Assembly: GCF_033958435.1 (NCBI RefSeq)
Contig: NC_134139.1
Coordinates: 205,203,501 to 205,267,500, forward strand
Source: Carettochelys insculpta
Lineage: Eukaryota; Chordata; Testudines; Carettochelyidae
Direction of reading: 5' to 3'
DNA length: 64,000 nucleotides
The position numbers and the translations under genes were made by a program. The notes under the pieces are model-generated. The model saw only the letters and a list, made by a program, of their open reading frames with translations. It was not told the origin of the DNA and did no database searches. Numbering within the stretch: position 1 is the first letter of the stretch; each line of letters begins with the position of its first letter. Positions 33,190 to 44,562 of this stretch are shown piece after piece.

Positions 33190-33525
33190 GTACCCTTATG
33201 CACAATAAGCAGTCGTGGGATAAGAGGGAAGGTCTTCTCATGGATCAGTAACTGGTTAAAGACAGGAAACAAAAGGGCAGAAATAAATGGTCTGTTTTCA
33301 CAGTGGAAAGAGGTACATTGCAGGGTTCCCAAAGGATTTGTACCGGGGACCAGTGCTATTCCATATATTCATAAATTACCTGGAAAAAAGGGGGATAAAA
33401 GAGGTGGCAAATTTTGCAGATGATACAAAATTACTCGGGCTAGTTAAGCCCAAAGCTGACTGTGAAGTTTACAGATGGATCTCACTAAACTGGGTGAATG
33501 GGCAGCAAAATGACAGATGAAATTC
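33190..33525 (+). pseudogene. CR1 LINE fragment, RT middle
   Basis: The text includes KVFSWISNWLKTGNKRAEIN (near 33230-33288), QWKEVHCRVPKG and, in a second frame, VLFHIFINYLEK and VANFADDTKLLG. FADD is the catalytic motif. It is truncated at both ends and frameshifted near 33330. Confidence 0.85.
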
Positions 33526-33864
33526 AATGTTGTACTTTAAAGGTTATGTTAACATATGCGAAATGTGCTTTAAGTGGCATATGACTAGTATTGATCATTG
33601 AACATGTTCCACTTCTTAAATCATTATCTTCCTGTCCCTGGCCTTGGCACTGAAAGCAAGTGAGATGTGAACACTGATCCATCATGCCCCCCATCCCCCT
33701 TGTAAAGTAATGCACATTTGAAAATGTAATCCCCACTATCCATACAAATTGATGGGGTCTAAATTAGCTGTTACCACTCAAGAAGGAGATCTTGGGTAAT
33801 TGTGGACAGCTGTTTGAAAACATGCAATCAATGTGCAGCAGCAGTTGACAAAAGCTAACAATAT

Positions 33865-34050
33865 TTCTTCTTCGAGTGTCCCCGTGGGTGCTCCACATTA
33901 GGTGTCGGGCTCGCCCGGCGCCGCAGATCGGATCTTCCAAGCAGTTTCTGCCGGACCGCGCATGCGCCGGTGCGCTCCGCTCCCCCGCGCGCTCCCGGCC
34001 ATGTACGCGATCCGGTCCCCGCCAGTTCCTCTTAACCGCCGTCGGCTGCA
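33865..34050 (+). repeat. Left terminal inverted repeat of DIRS copy B
   Basis: The sequence matches 7255-7440 and is the inverse of about 39632-39800. It carries the GCGCATGCGC palindrome at 33958-33967 in a CpG-rich context and would act as the element promoter. Confidence 0.9.
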
Positions 34051-34354
34051 GACGGAATCCAACTGGGCTAAGGCCAAGTAGCGTATTCAACGACTTTATC
34101 TGTTTTTCTTTAAAGTTTTTTTCAGGCACTTAGGCTACTACGAGTTACCGGTTGTTATTTTGTAAAAAAAAACCAAAAAAAAAACCACAACAACGAACAA
34201 GCTACGAGCGGGACAGCTCAGCCAGTCCCAGTAACAAGTGCCGGAGGCCAGGAGCTAGGGCCATCAGCCCTCCTGCTAAGGCAGGCCATCGGATGGGGAA
34301 AACGGCACAAAGAAGGTGCTAAGTACCCACTTAAAAACTCAAAGACTCACCAAC

Positions 34355-35779
34355 AATGTCCTCTTCAGGCTTGAAAAAAAAAAAAAAAAAAAGTGAGTCC
34401 TGCCGAGAGGCGATGCCAGTGTCCGATGGGCACAGTCTATGCATAAGGTGCCTGGGGGAGCCCCTTTTGTGGCACAGAAATGCGCCTTCTGCGCTAAATT
34501 AACAACCAGAGCACGGAGGGACAGGGAGATGAGGATAAAAATGCTGCTTCTTGATAAGGCCCTTCAGCCAGAAGCGCCGGAGCGGCCGCAGCAGGAGGGA
34601 CCCTCCGGGGCCCTTAAAAGGAAAGCTGCCTCTCTCACTCCATCAGCGCAGAAACGGAGGAAAGTATCTCCAGCCCGATCCCTGCCAGCAGCAACAGCGA
34701 GCGGGACGGGAGGAGCAAGCAGCCCCCAGCCGCAGCAACAGCTGATCGGCGGCGGCACGGAGAGCCACGTGGAAACGGCTCAGCCTCTGATACTCAGCCA
34801 GCCACCCCGCACCGCAGGCAGGGCGGCGGCTAAACAAGCGCCGGTACCGGCGGCACCGCAGGCAGCGGCACCGACCCCCGGGGAACCGGCAGTGCAGAGC
34901 GCGCAGGCACGCAGCCTGCCGGCACCGGAGGACACCGCACATGCGGCACCGCCCTCGAGCGTGCCGAGCTCGGTGCGGACGGGGCCGGAATCCCCTGTAT
35001 GCTCCCCAGCCCGATCCCTGCCGGCAGCAACTGCGAGCGGGACGGGAGGAGCGGGCAGCCCCCAGCCGCAGCAACAGCTGATCGGCGGCGGCACGGAGAG
35101 CCACGTGGAAGCGGCTCAGTCTCCGATAATCAGCCAGCCGCCCCGCACCGCAGGCAGGGCGGCGGCTAAACAAGCGCCGGTACCGGCGGCACCGCGGGCA
35201 GCGGCACCGACCCCCGGGGAACCGGCGGTGCAGAGCGCGCAGGCACGCAGCCTGCCGGCACTGGAGGACACCGCACGTGCGGCACCGCCCTTGAGCGTGC
35301 CGAGCTCGGTGCGGACGCCGGAATCCCCTGTATGCCCCCCAGCCCGATCCCTGCTGGCAGCAACAGCGAGCGGGACGGGAGGAGCGAGCAGCCCCCAGCC
35401 GCAGCAACAGCTGATCGGCGGCGGCATGGAGAGCCACGTGCAAGCGGCTCAGCCTCCGATAATCAGCCAGCCGCCCCGCACCGCAGGCAGGGCGGCGGCT
35501 AAACAAGCGCCGGTACCACCGACCCCCGGAAAACCGGCGGTGCAGAGCGCGCAGGCACGCAGCCTGCCGGCACCGAAGGACACCGCACGTGCGGCACCGC
35601 CTTCGAGTGTGCCGAGCTCGGTGCGGACGGTGCCGGGATCCCCTGTATGTCAGGGGCGGAGTTACCTCCTCAAGGGAGGGGGAAGACTGCACACAAGAGG
35701 AGGCATTGCAGCCCCTCTCCGCACAGGGCTGTGGAGTTGCTTTCTCACAGCCCTCCGCTATGTTGCAGACTCCAACTAG
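34355..35779 (+). pseudogene. DIRS gag-like region, copy B
   Basis: The ATG at 34355 matches that of copy A and runs into a poly-A lysine run where the frame is lost. The downstream ATG at 34413 opens SDGHSLCIRCLGEP, then a frameshift near 34460 leads to VAQKCAFCAKLTTRARRDRE. Together these give two Cys-x2-Cys pairs, as at the N-terminus of DIRS gag proteins. The long open frame 34439-35779 then holds three Pro/Ala/Gln-rich repeats (start points 34671, 35007, 35340), with periods of 336 and 333 bp, so the frame is kept across units. Low-complexity repeats suggest a disordered linker. The C-terminal CLYC-type knuckle seen in copy A is deleted here. Confidence 0.75.
34671..35650 (+). repeat. 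Intragenic 336-bp tandem repeats in gag (three units)
   Basis: Each unit starts CAGCCCGATCCCTGC and contains CAGCCGCAGCAACAGCTGAT and a GCGCAGGCACGCAGCCTGCC block. Start points are 34671, 35007 and 35340; the third unit is shorter by about 25 bp. The matching repeats in copy A start at 7920, 8256 and 8589. Lengths are multiples of three, so reading frames stay open on both strands. Confidence 0.92.
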
Positions 35780-35975
35780 AAGGCAGGGGTCCCCCCCCCA
35801 GCCTACCCGGAGCCCCCTTCTCCATTTCTGCAACCAGCCTCACCCTGGCTGGGACCACGCAGGGCATAGACACCATCGGCAATCTACTAGGGAAAAATCC
35901 CTACAAACGATCTCGTACCCCCGAGGGCAATTGCGACCGGGGACAGAGACTTAAGCATCTCAGGGGGGACTGGTT

Positions 35976-36734
35976 ATGGAACCCCGAGATTTTTCCTCGC
36001 AAACCTCTAGTGAGAGGGTGTACCATCATCAGCAGGAACCGGAAGGGTCCAGAGAGACGTACCCCAGCGGTTCCTCGCTCTCCTCCCCGGATGAGGCTAC
36101 GGCCCCGGGGGACATCCATCCTCCGGACGATCTCAAACAGTTCCAAGAGCTGTTTTACGAGGGTGGCCTTCACGCAAGGCATCCAGACAGCAAAGGTGCA
36201 AGAGCAACACCATAAGCTCCTCAAAAATCTGAGACCTCCGGCCTCCTCCAAAATAGCAATACCGCTGATGACGCAATCTTGGAGTCTGCCACTATGATAT
36301 GGCAGACTCCTGCGACTATTCCGCCTGTCCACAAGAGAGCGAAAAAAAAAAAAAAATACTTCGTGCCGACGAAGGGCATGGAGTTCCTGTTCAGCCACCC
36401 ACAACCAAATTCTTTGGTGGTGGAGTCGTCGCAACGTGGGGGAACAGACAAACATGCCAAAAAGCTAGAGCTGTTGGGCAGAAAGGTCTACTCCTCCTCC
36501 ACGCTACTGTTGCCAATGGCAAATTACGCAGCGCATCTAGCGAACCATAATTTCGACAACCACATTAGGTTAACCTCCCTCATGGACTCGCTTCCAGAGG
36601 GCACGAAACCAGTGCTCAAGGCCATCATCCGACCATTTTATAACCAGTGGCAAAGGATCACCACAGACAAATGGGTGCTGGAGATCATAGCCACGGGGTA
36701 CGCCATCCCCTCCCAGTTGCTCCCACCGCCATGA
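35976..36734 (+). pseudogene. DIRS gag C-terminal domain joined to RT N-terminus, copy B
   Basis: DDLKQFQELF, QTAKVQEQHHKLL and KKYFVPTKGMEFLFSHPQPN (near 36350-36410) define the gag C-terminal domain. KLELLGRKVYSSSTLLL and PEGTKPVLKAI follow. As in copy A, the text passes straight into RPFYNQWQRITTDKWVLEII, which is RT N-terminal in character, and stops at 36732-36734. A poly-A run near 36345 and frame changes near 36240-36290 break the domain. Confidence 0.65.
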
Positions 36735-36775
36735 CCTCCACCCGGGGCCCCACCTCCAGGAGGCCTCCCATGTAG

Positions 36776-37360
36776 CGAGGCTCAAGCAGGAGGTAGACCA
36801 TCTCATGCTTGTAGGGGCAGTGGAAAGAGTGCCGGAGCAACTGCAAGGGAGAGGGTTCTACTCGAGGTACTTCCTCACGGGGAGGTCCATCTTAGATTTT
36901 CGAGGCCTCACCGGTACCTGCGCAAGCAACGTTTTCGGATGATCACAAACGCCTCCATCCTTACGGCACTAGACGATGGAGATTGGTTCGCAGCCCTCGA
37001 CTTACAAGGTCCTACCGTTTGGGCTCTCCTCAGCCCCCGGAGTCTTCACCAAGACCTTGGCAGTGGTGTCAGCCTACCTGCACAGACAGGGGGTATTTAT
37101 ATTCCAGTATCTGGATGACTGCCTACTCAAAGGGGCCTCGAAGGAGGAGGTACTACGCATAATATGTGTCACAGCAGGCACGTTCTCTTCGCTCGGCCTG
37201 CTTATCAATCTGACAAAATCAAAGATAGACCCCACACAGGACATAGAGTTCGTAGGGGCACGCATAAATTCTATTACAGCGAGGGCGTATCTACCAGAGA
37301 CTCGCTTTCGGGCCATCGGCTCCCTCGCGCAAGGCTTCACCTTCAGCCCTATGGTGCCGG
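36776..37360 (+). pseudogene. DIRS reverse transcriptase remnant, copy B, YLDD kept
   Basis: The RT reads EVDHLMLVGAVERVPEQLQ, RYLRKQRFRMITNASIL, DGDWFAALDLQ (motif A region, 36976-37007), then VLPFGLSSAPGVFTKTL and FQYLDDCLLKGAS (motif C, 37108-37119). The catalytic Asp pair is kept. Between LDLQ and VLPFG, both copies lack the 30 or so residues that DIRS RTs normally have. A shorter gap also seems present before RSILDFRGL, near 36875. Without these parts the fold is unlikely to work despite the intact YLDD. Confidence 0.87.
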
Positions 37361-37432
37361 TTCTGACGTGCTTACAGCCGCTGGGCCACATGGCAGCAGC
37401 GACGTTTCGTAGAACAGAACGCCAGGTTACAC

Positions 37433-38020
37433 ATGCGCAGCATGCAGCATTGGCTGGCGAGCGTATACAAACCGGCAGCACACACTGTTCACAGGATGGC
37501 GTCGCCCACAACAGAGGTGCGCAAATCCCTGCAATGGTGGGTAAACCCCGGGAACCTGCTAACAAGGGTACCCTTCCACCAACCACACGTATTGGTTTTT
37601 CTTACTACAGATGCCCCCCTCATAGGGTGGGGAGCACACATGGGCGAAGAGGTGACGCAAGGGCTGTGGTCCTCCATGGAGCAGTCACTGCACACAAATA
37701 TACTGGAGCTCAGAGCAGTGTTCAACGCCTGCAGACACTTTCGAGACCAACTGAAAGGCAAGGTAGTCGGGATCAGTACAGACGATACCTCCACCACGTT
37801 TTATATAAATCGGCAAGGAGGAGCTCGGTCCCGTGCCTTATGTGTAGAAGCAGTCCGGTTGTGGAACTGCTGCATCGCCAACAATATAACCTTGAAAGCC
37901 TCGTACTTACCAGGCGCTCGCAATGTGAAGGCAGACCAGCTGAGCAGGCGTTTCGCACTCACGCACGAGTGGCAGATCCGTCCCGATCTGCTGCAACCGA
38001 TTTTTCCACGCATGGGGTTT
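37433..38020 (+). pseudogene. DIRS RNase H domain, copy B
   Basis: The domain is open in this copy. TTDAPLIGWGAHM, NILELRAVFNACRHF, ISTDDTSTTFYINRQGG and NVKADQLSRRFA supply the acidic residues Asp, Glu, Asp and Asp in the usual order and spacing. It follows RT in a different frame, and the open frame runs on out of register with the domain to 38545. The role is removal of the RNA strand from the RNA-DNA hybrid during reverse transcription. Confidence 0.88.
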
Positions 38021-38139
38021 TCCCCAGATAGACCTGTTTGCTACTCAGTACAACAAGAAGTGCCCACGATTCTGCTCCAGGGCAGGACTGGGACGGGGGT
38101 CCCTGAGGGACGCCTTCGCGATCTCATGGAGGGGCCCCC

Positions 38140-39410
38140 TGCTTTACGCTTTCCCTCCCACAGTGCTCATCCACGAAGTGTTGCAGAAAGCCAGGAGGGA
38201 AGGAACCTGAATGATCCCGATAGTCCCAACGTGGGATCGACAGCAATGGTTCCCCCTATTCCTGCGCATGTCGGACCGGCCACCGATGTCCCCTCCGGTG
38301 GCGCGGGATCTGCTCACGCAAGCCCAGGGGTCCATAGTGCATCCGCACCCCCAAGGCCTGCGACTACAAACGTGGTTAATCCATGGCTCAGCTCCCTAGA
38401 GAGCACATGTACGGAGGAAGTGCAGCAAGTCCTAGAAAGTAGCAGGAGGACTTCCACCAGGAAGACCTACAAGCAGAAATGGACTCGCTTTACGGCATGG
38501 TGTTCTACCAAACAGCTAGCCCCCTTTCGGTGCCTATGGCTGTGATATTAGAGTATTTACTGGACCTCAAGAGAGGAGGACTCTCGCTATCCTCGTTTCA
38601 GGTCCACCTGGCCGCCATTTTGGCGTTCAGACACGAAGAGGAAGGGCACACGGTGTTCGCCCATCCCATGGTTACCAGGTTCTTCAAAGGGCTGGTAAGC
38701 CTATACCCCCCTCAGAAACCGCTTCCACCTCCGTGGAACTTGGACCTGGTGCTTAATGCGAAAAGGGGACCACCGTTCGAGCCTTTGGCCACGGTTTCCC
38801 TCCGCCTCCTTATGATGAAGACGACCTTTCTTCTCGCAATCACGTCAGCTCGCAGGGTGAGCGAGCTTGAGGCAGTTATGGCAACGCCACCCTGCGCTGT
38901 TTTTCCAAGGAGGCGGTAACCATACGGCTGCATCCAGCCCTTGTTCCTAAAGTTTCTTTCTGAGTTTCATACTAACGAACCTATTGTTTACCCTTGTTTA
39001 TCCAAAGCCTCATAACTCTAACAAGGAGGCGCGCCTACACCTCCTGGACGTGAGGAGGCGCTAGCTTTCTATATGGACAGGACCAAGTCCTTCCGGAGAA
39101 TGGATAGGCTCCTAGTCTCTATCGCTCCCAAATCAAAAGGAGAATGTCTCTCTTCGCAGAGAATCTCTAAGCACATCGTATCTTGCATAAAAATGTGCTA
39201 CAAACTCAAAAAGACTCCTTTACTGGCCACGCCCAGGGCTCATTCCACTAGGGCGGTGGCAGCATCAACAGCCTTTTTTTCAAGGGCGTTGCGCTAAAAG
39301 ACATTTGCAGAGTGGCGACCTGGTCATCCTGTGACACCTTCGCCAAACATTACGCCCTTCACAGGGTATTCCAAGAGGATACCCGTCTCTCGGCAGCGGT
39401 CCTCTTGGGG
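38140..39410 (+). pseudogene. DIRS tyrosine recombinase remnant, copy B, HSTR kept
   Basis: Order: WDRQQWFPLFLRMSDRPP lead (38230-38290), STRKTYKQKWTRFTAWC, LSLSSFQVHLAAILAFRHE, ITSARRVSELEAV (first catalytic Arg), PRAHSTRAVAAST (His codon 39241-39243) and, after a T-run frameshift at about 39273-39280, TWSSCDTFAKHYA with the Tyr nucleophile at 39351-39353. All catalytic residues that I can identify are kept, but they lie in at least three frames. The first Arg and the HxxR box are separated by a stop at 38917-38919. Confidence 0.88.
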
Positions 39411-39468
39411 ACAAGCTGCACATAATCCGATTACCCACCTCCTATCTTGGGTTACTGCTGGGTAGTCA

Positions 39469-39567
39469 CCTAATGTGGAGCACCCACGGGGACACTCGAA
39501 GAAGAAAGAAAGGTTACTCACCGTAGTAACGGTGGTTCTTCGAGATGTGTCCCCGTGGGTGCTCCAC
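39469..39567 (+). repeat. Internal complementary region (ICR), DIRS copy B
   Basis: The first half complements the outer left terminal repeat and the second half the outer right one, joined head to head as in copy A (12884-12982). The region lies directly downstream of the recombinase gene. Confidence 0.88.
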
Positions 39568-39631
39568 TACCCGCCCATCCTCCCCGCTCTGGATCTCTGT
39601 TTAGTGTTTTGCAGGAGCATCCGAGGCGGTT

Positions 39632-39833
39632 GGTCAAGGAACTGGCGGGGACCGGATCGCGCACATGGCCAGGAGCGCGCGGGGGAGCGGCGCGCACTGG
39701 CGCATGCGCGGTCCGGCAGAAACTGCTTGGAAGATCCGATCTGCGGCGCCGGGCGAGCCCGACACCTAATGTGGAGCACCCACGGGGACACATCTCGAAG
39801 AACCACCGTTACTACGGTGAGTAACTTTTCTTT
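39632..39833 (+). repeat. Right terminal inverted repeat of DIRS copy B
   Basis: It is the inverse of 33865-34050 with an extra outer part. The GCGCATGCGC palindrome is at 39700-39709 and a GGTGAGT word at 39816-39822. The end is placed at the last base shared with copy A. Confidence 0.87.
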
Positions 39834-39930
39834 TAGGAACCATTGGGAAAAGGATAGATGAAACAGACAGTATCATCATGGCACTATGTAAATCCAAGAT
39901 AGGCACAGACCTTGAATATTATGTTTCACT

Positions 39931-40481
39931 TGTGGCAGACCAGAAGTTGCATCTGGCAAATGCCTGATGGAGGGTGAACATGTTAGCCTCCAGTCTCACT
40001 ATAAAAGGCTTTCCTCAGGTAGGAGGAGAGGAGAGCGGTCCCCAGAGAGGAGGAGGCTGGAGGGTTGAGAGAAGGGCAGAGCAGAACAGGCCTGAGTGAA
40101 GATGGGGGATGCCAGCCACAAGGTACCAGAGGGAAGTGGTGGGAGCAAAGGCCCAGGGAGAGGTTGCTGCCGTGGGACAGGGGTGGAAGCCCCACTAGCT
40201 CCCTCTCTTCTTAGGTTCCCTGGGCCAGGGTCCAGGGCAGTGAGTGGGACTAGACTACCCCCTCCCTTCCCCTGGAGGAGTACTCAAACCAGGGTGGCCT
40301 GAGACTGATGGAGAAGGCCCTACTCCACCCCCACTCAAGACTGGTCTGAGATGAAAATGGCTCGGTAAAGGGAGACCCTTGCCTTTGGGAAGCCCGAGGA
40401 CAACAAAGAGTCCTCTCTGAGGCACGTGGAGCTGCTCAGAAGTGCAGGACTCCTGAGGAACGGACGGAGGGGTCTGTCACA
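39931..40481 (+). mobile_element. Solo LTR of an endogenous retrovirus-like element, copy 2
   Basis: The unit begins TGTGGCAGAC and ends TCTGTCACA, and is flanked by CACT at 39927-39930 and 40482-40485. An ACTATAAAAGG TATA box lies near 40000. It is related along its length to 31361-31953, with many substitutions and small indels, so the two are old, separate insertions of one LTR family. No internal genes. Confidence 0.8.
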
Positions 40482-40485
40482 CACT

Positions 40486-41464
40486 TCTTGTGAGTGAATG
40501 AAATCTGGGGCGTACCAGTGGATGTGCTGGCAAAGACGTAACAGCGGGTATGAAAGATTCTAGCTAAACAGAAAGGAAGAGACTTTTCTAGTTTTTGGGG
40601 CTTGTACAATAAAAGGAGAAAGCTGTAAGTGGGAGGAGGAAACAGATAAGAACAAGATGTTGTAGACTATTAGTACACTAGTTATTAATGAGATTTATTG
40701 TTAATACTTATACTAAACCTGATTGAAGAAGCATTCCATTTAAAATGTCAGAATCTCTTTACATTTTTCAAGAAGGTAGAAGAAACTAAATGTGTTCCCT
40801 GCTCCTCTGTAGTCTCTTTTCCTTTTTTTTCTGCTCTGATGCTTGTTAAGTTTTAAACATTTATGGGGAAATATCATTTTAAAAGGGCTTGTAGCAGAAA
40901 GGTAATAGTTGGAGTGCCATGCTGTTTTATGAGGCAATAATCCAGTTCCTTTGTTTGAATAAACTGCTTGGCCTTCCGTCTCCTAATCTTTACTTCAGGG
41001 AAAAGGGTTGGATTATTGCCTTGTAGAGTAGTGTGGTGTTGGTTGGTTGATTGATTGATTATAAATCCTTGCCTCTCACTAGTCATCCAACTCTCCTCAT
41101 TCCATGTTTTTATTCTATATTTTCCATATCTATGGCATTTTGCTGGACACACAATTCCAAGATGGAAACTGTGTAGTCATGACTAGCCTGTGGTATTCTC
41201 ATTGTTCCATTTCGAGAGAGAGAGAGATTGTGGGGTGCAATCCAGACCAGTGGGACGTTGTGTTAATGCCTGCCCCGCAACTTTGAGTGTCTCACAATTC
41301 TTTGCTATTGTAGCTTCCTGCCTGGTCCTGCAGCAAGCAGCCTTCCTGCATGCAGGTCACTTGCTGAATGTCTGTGAATAGTTGTAGTCCTGGGTCAGCA
41401 GTTCTGACCCAACCACCCTGTCAGCAACACTTGCTTCAATCAGTTTTGGCTAATTTTTGCACAC
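40486..41464. other. Unassigned DNA
   Basis: No recognised element or gene is present. A GAGAGAGAGAGAGA run lies near 41215-41227 and a TGATTGATTGATTGAT run near 41045-41060. Confidence 0.45.
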
Positions 41465-41467
41465 CTG

Positions 41468-42178
41468 AGCTGCGTCTACACGTGCACGCTACTTCGAAGT
41501 AGCGGCACCAACTTCGAAATAGCGCCTGTCGCGTCTACACGCGTCGGGCACTATTTCAAAGTTAACTTCGACGTTAGGCGGCGAGACGTCGAAGTCGCTA
41601 ACCTCATGAGGAGATAGGAATAGCGCCCTACTTCGACGTTCAACGTCGAAGTAGGGACCGTGTAGACGATCCGCGTCCCGCAACGTCGAAATTGCCGGGT
41701 CCTCCATGGCGGCCATCAGCTGGGGGGTTGAGAGATGCTCTCTCTCCAGCCCCTGTGGGGCTCTATGGTCACCGTGGGCAGCAGCCCTTAGCCCAGGGCT
41801 TCTGGCTGCTTCTGCGGCAGCTGGGGATCTATGCTGCAGGCACAGGGTCTGCAACCAGTTGTCAGCTCTGTGTATCTTGTGTTGTTTAGTGCAACTGTGT
41901 CTGGGAGGGGCCCTTTAAGGGAGCGGCTTGCTGTTGAGTCCGCCCTGTGACCCTGTCTGCAGCTGTGCCTGGCATCCGTATTTCGATGTGTGCTACTTTG
42001 ACGTGTAGACGTTCCCTCGCTGCGCCTATTTCGATGTTGGGCTGAGCAACGTCGAAGTTGAACATCGACGTTGCCGGCCCTGGAGGACGTGTAGACGTTA
42101 TTCATCGAAATAGACTATTTCGATGTCGCAACATTGAAATAAGCTATTTCGATGTTGGCTGCACGTGTAGACGTAGCC
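41468..42178. mobile_element. Harbinger-type MITE, 711 bp, reverse orientation copy
   Basis: The left end AGCTGCGTCTACACGTGCAC and the complement of the right end GGCTACGTCTACACGTGCAG are inverted repeats. CTG triplets flank both sides (41465-41467, 42179-42181). The body is the reverse complement of the element at 14022-14732 at the same length; for example CTGATGGCCGCCATGG there matches CCATGGCGGCCATCAG here. Equal length with sequence differences points to a defined, mobile family. No coding capacity. Confidence 0.9.
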
Positions 42179-42419
42179 CTGGTGACCCCAGTACACACCA
42201 AGTCCCAGATTTCCCCAAAAATGTGTTTTCTGCACTGTTCAGCCCTCTCTTGGACAGTCCGGATGTTAAGTTCCATTGCCGGTATAAGGAGTGAACATTC
42301 AACTGTTTGTTATTGCAGTTGAAATTACCAAATGGTTCAGTTTACTCCATTACTGGATTAGTTTAGATTAAAAAAAGAAAAAAGGCTTTAAGGTTTCTAT
42401 GTTCATTCACATATGAGAT

Positions 42420-43045
42420 GTACAGATGTGGTCTGCTCACCTAAAAAAAGATATCCTGGCACTGGAGAAGGTTCAGAAAAGGGCAACTAAAATGATTAGG
42501 GGCTTGGAACAAGCCCCGTATGAGGAGAAGCTAAAAAGATTGGGACTTTTCAGTTCAGAAAAGAGAAGACTGAGGGGGAACATGATAGGGGTATATAAAA
42601 TTATGACAGGTGTGGAGAGGGTGAATAAGGAGAAGTTATTTACTTGTGCCCATAATACAAGAACTAGAGGACACCAAATGAAATTAATGGGTAGCAGGTT
42701 TAAAACTAATAAAAGAAAGTTCTTCTTCACTCAGCGCATAGTTAACCTGTGGAACTCCTTGTCAGAGGAGACTGTGAAGGCTAGGACTATAAAGAATTTA
42801 AGAAAGAGCTAGATAAATTCATGGAGGTTAGGTCCATAAAAGGCTATTAGCCAAGGGTAGGAATGGTGTCCCTGACCTCTGATTGTCAGAGGTTGGAGAT
42901 GGATGGCAAGAGACAAATCACTTGATCTTTGTCTTTGGTCCACCCCCTCTGGGGCACCTGGCACTGGCCACTGTCAGCAGACAGGGTACTGGGCTGGATG
43001 GACATTTGGTCTGAGCCAGTATGGCCATTCTTATGTTCTTATGAG
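42420..43045 (+). pseudogene. CR1 LINE 3' end, turtle-type tail
   Basis: The open part reads [58 protein letters not shown] and [19 protein letters not shown] stop follows at 42810-42812, then the CR1 3' untranslated text with GGGCTGGATGGACATTTGGT and the TTCTTATGTTCTTATGAG tail near 43026-43045. A young-looking, 5'-truncated copy. Confidence 0.9.
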
Positions 43046-44394
43046 AAAGTTAGAAGTGGTTACAAGCAAATACTAGTGAAAACATGCATCTAAAACAACC
43101 TAACAAGTTTTGATTGATGGTTTTGTTTAAGATGCCAATCTTTCATCAAGATAGTGACTCATTCTTTCCTTGATGAGGTTCTCAAAGGTACGAGTGCCTT
43201 TGTGATTTCTCTTTCACCTTGGAGAACTTGGGGCTTTCTGCTCTTTCTATAGTGCAGTGAGTCTTTCAAGTTAATTCTTCTAAGGAAGACAGTCCATGTT
43301 CTTTCTCTCCCCTTGCTCCCCCCACTTTGTGTTTCCTCAAACTATTTCTCAAATAAGTCATGGAGCCTGAGTGATAAGTCATTGTTTTGTTTTTTTTTTC
43401 TGAAATTACTAGAGAAGTGCATGGCGTGTGTGGATTTGGTACTCGCTAAGCTAATCTCATTAGGCTTTCTTTAGGACCTCATCTGGTCCTTAGATGTGGT
43501 TCTTTTCCTGGGCATGTCTGTGGGTGGGGTGGGTGGCGGAGGTCTTAGTAATCTTTGCAATTTCAACAGTGCAGACACCTACCCACAATAGGAAGATACA
43601 TACTGGGCACAACTGCTTGGCCTGAAGTTTTCTGAAAAGCAGGGAATCTAGCCGGGAATGTGGGGCTGGGAGCACCGGCTGTCAAGTGTCTACTTCCCTG
43701 CCAGCTTGTAACCATAGCAAACTGTGGAACACCAACATCACTTTTATTTTGAGTTCTGAAGAAGACTTCTGAATAGTGTGACATTTGTTCTACGGCATAT
43801 TTGCTCTTTGGATTCATGCCTATTCTTACAAATGATGTTATTCTTGTTTCAGATGGCTGTTGCCACATTTGCTCAATGTACAGTCACAGGATAAGAGTAT
43901 TCTGACATACTTTTTATCAGTCATGCTTGGCAGAAAGTTGGGAGCTGTTCTTTCTGATGTGTACGGGGCCATGACTCATTCATACTGTCAGCAACTTGAG
44001 TTTTGATTACTGCAGTGAGTGTCAGAATGGGGCTGCACCTTAATACCATGTGGAAATTGATGTGAAGGTAGAGTGCAGTTAGCTGCTTATTAAGTGGTGT
44101 ATCATTCAGAGGCCACATTACACATTTTCTTGGTGAGGTGTAGTGCTGCCAGTTGATTTCTGGATAAAGTTAAGGTGTTGGTTTTAATTTTTTTAACTCA
44201 TTTTTTAGGACTTAAATTATTTGGATCCTTACTGATTGTTTCTCTCTGTTTGAAATGGTAATAGCTGTGATCATCAGCCAAGGCATTAGAGTTTCACAAG
44301 TTCCTGGTTTAGATGAGTGAGGCACAGATGTTTGGCATTCTCTGAGAAGAATTGGATAACTAACCCCCCCATGACTCAGTTTACCTATTTCTAT
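43046..44394. other. Unassigned DNA
   Basis: Nothing recognised; a GGTGGGGTGGGTGG run lies near 43523-43537. Confidence 0.4.
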
Positions 44395-44562
44395 GATTGA
44401 TTGCACACTAATTACTAAGTGCAGGTTAGACAAATACCTGTTAGGGGTGGTCTACTTTAGGCAGTGCTTAGTCCTGTCAGGAGTTCTGGGTACTGGACTT
44501 GAGAACCTCTTGAGGTTCCCTCCAGTTCTAGTATTCTATTTGATTCTACATCACAAGGACGT
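44395..44562 (+). mobile_element. Short CR1 3' end
   Basis: The segment has CR1 3' text with AGGTTAGACAAATACCTG, GGACTTGAGAACCTCTTGAG and TCCCTCCAGTTCTAGTATTC, ending near ATTCTA. It is strongly 5' truncated. Confidence 0.75.

Larger units (their letters stand above)
33865..39833 (+). mobile_element. DIRS-type tyrosine-recombinase retrotransposon, copy B
   Basis: This is a second full-length copy of the DIRS element, parallel to copy A and 26.6 kb downstream. It has left and right terminal inverted repeats, gag, RT, RNase H, tyrosine recombinase and ICR. Flanking DNA differs from copy A, so it is an independent insertion, not a local duplication. Its RT (YLDD), RNase H (GWGA) and recombinase (HSTR) motifs are better preserved than in copy A. 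Frameshifts and the deletions shared with copy A still prevent a complete product. It lacks 164 bp of gag present in copy A. Confidence 0.93.

Noticed and set aside
37433..38545. The whole 370-residue frame in copy B as one protein
   Set aside because: Only the part to about 38020 has RNase H text. Beyond this the recombinase lead lies in another frame (WDRQQ near 38230), so the rest is out of register until the STRKTYKQKW segment.
33865..39833. Copy B as a segmental duplication of copy A
   Set aside because: Similarity stops sharply at the element ends on both sides, and the flanks are unrelated, so two insertions are more likely.
31361..40481. The two solo LTRs as the 5' and 3' LTRs of one provirus
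   Set aside because: They have different flanking duplications (GTAG and CACT), differ at many sites, and the DNA between them is LINE and DIRS sequence, not retroviral genes.
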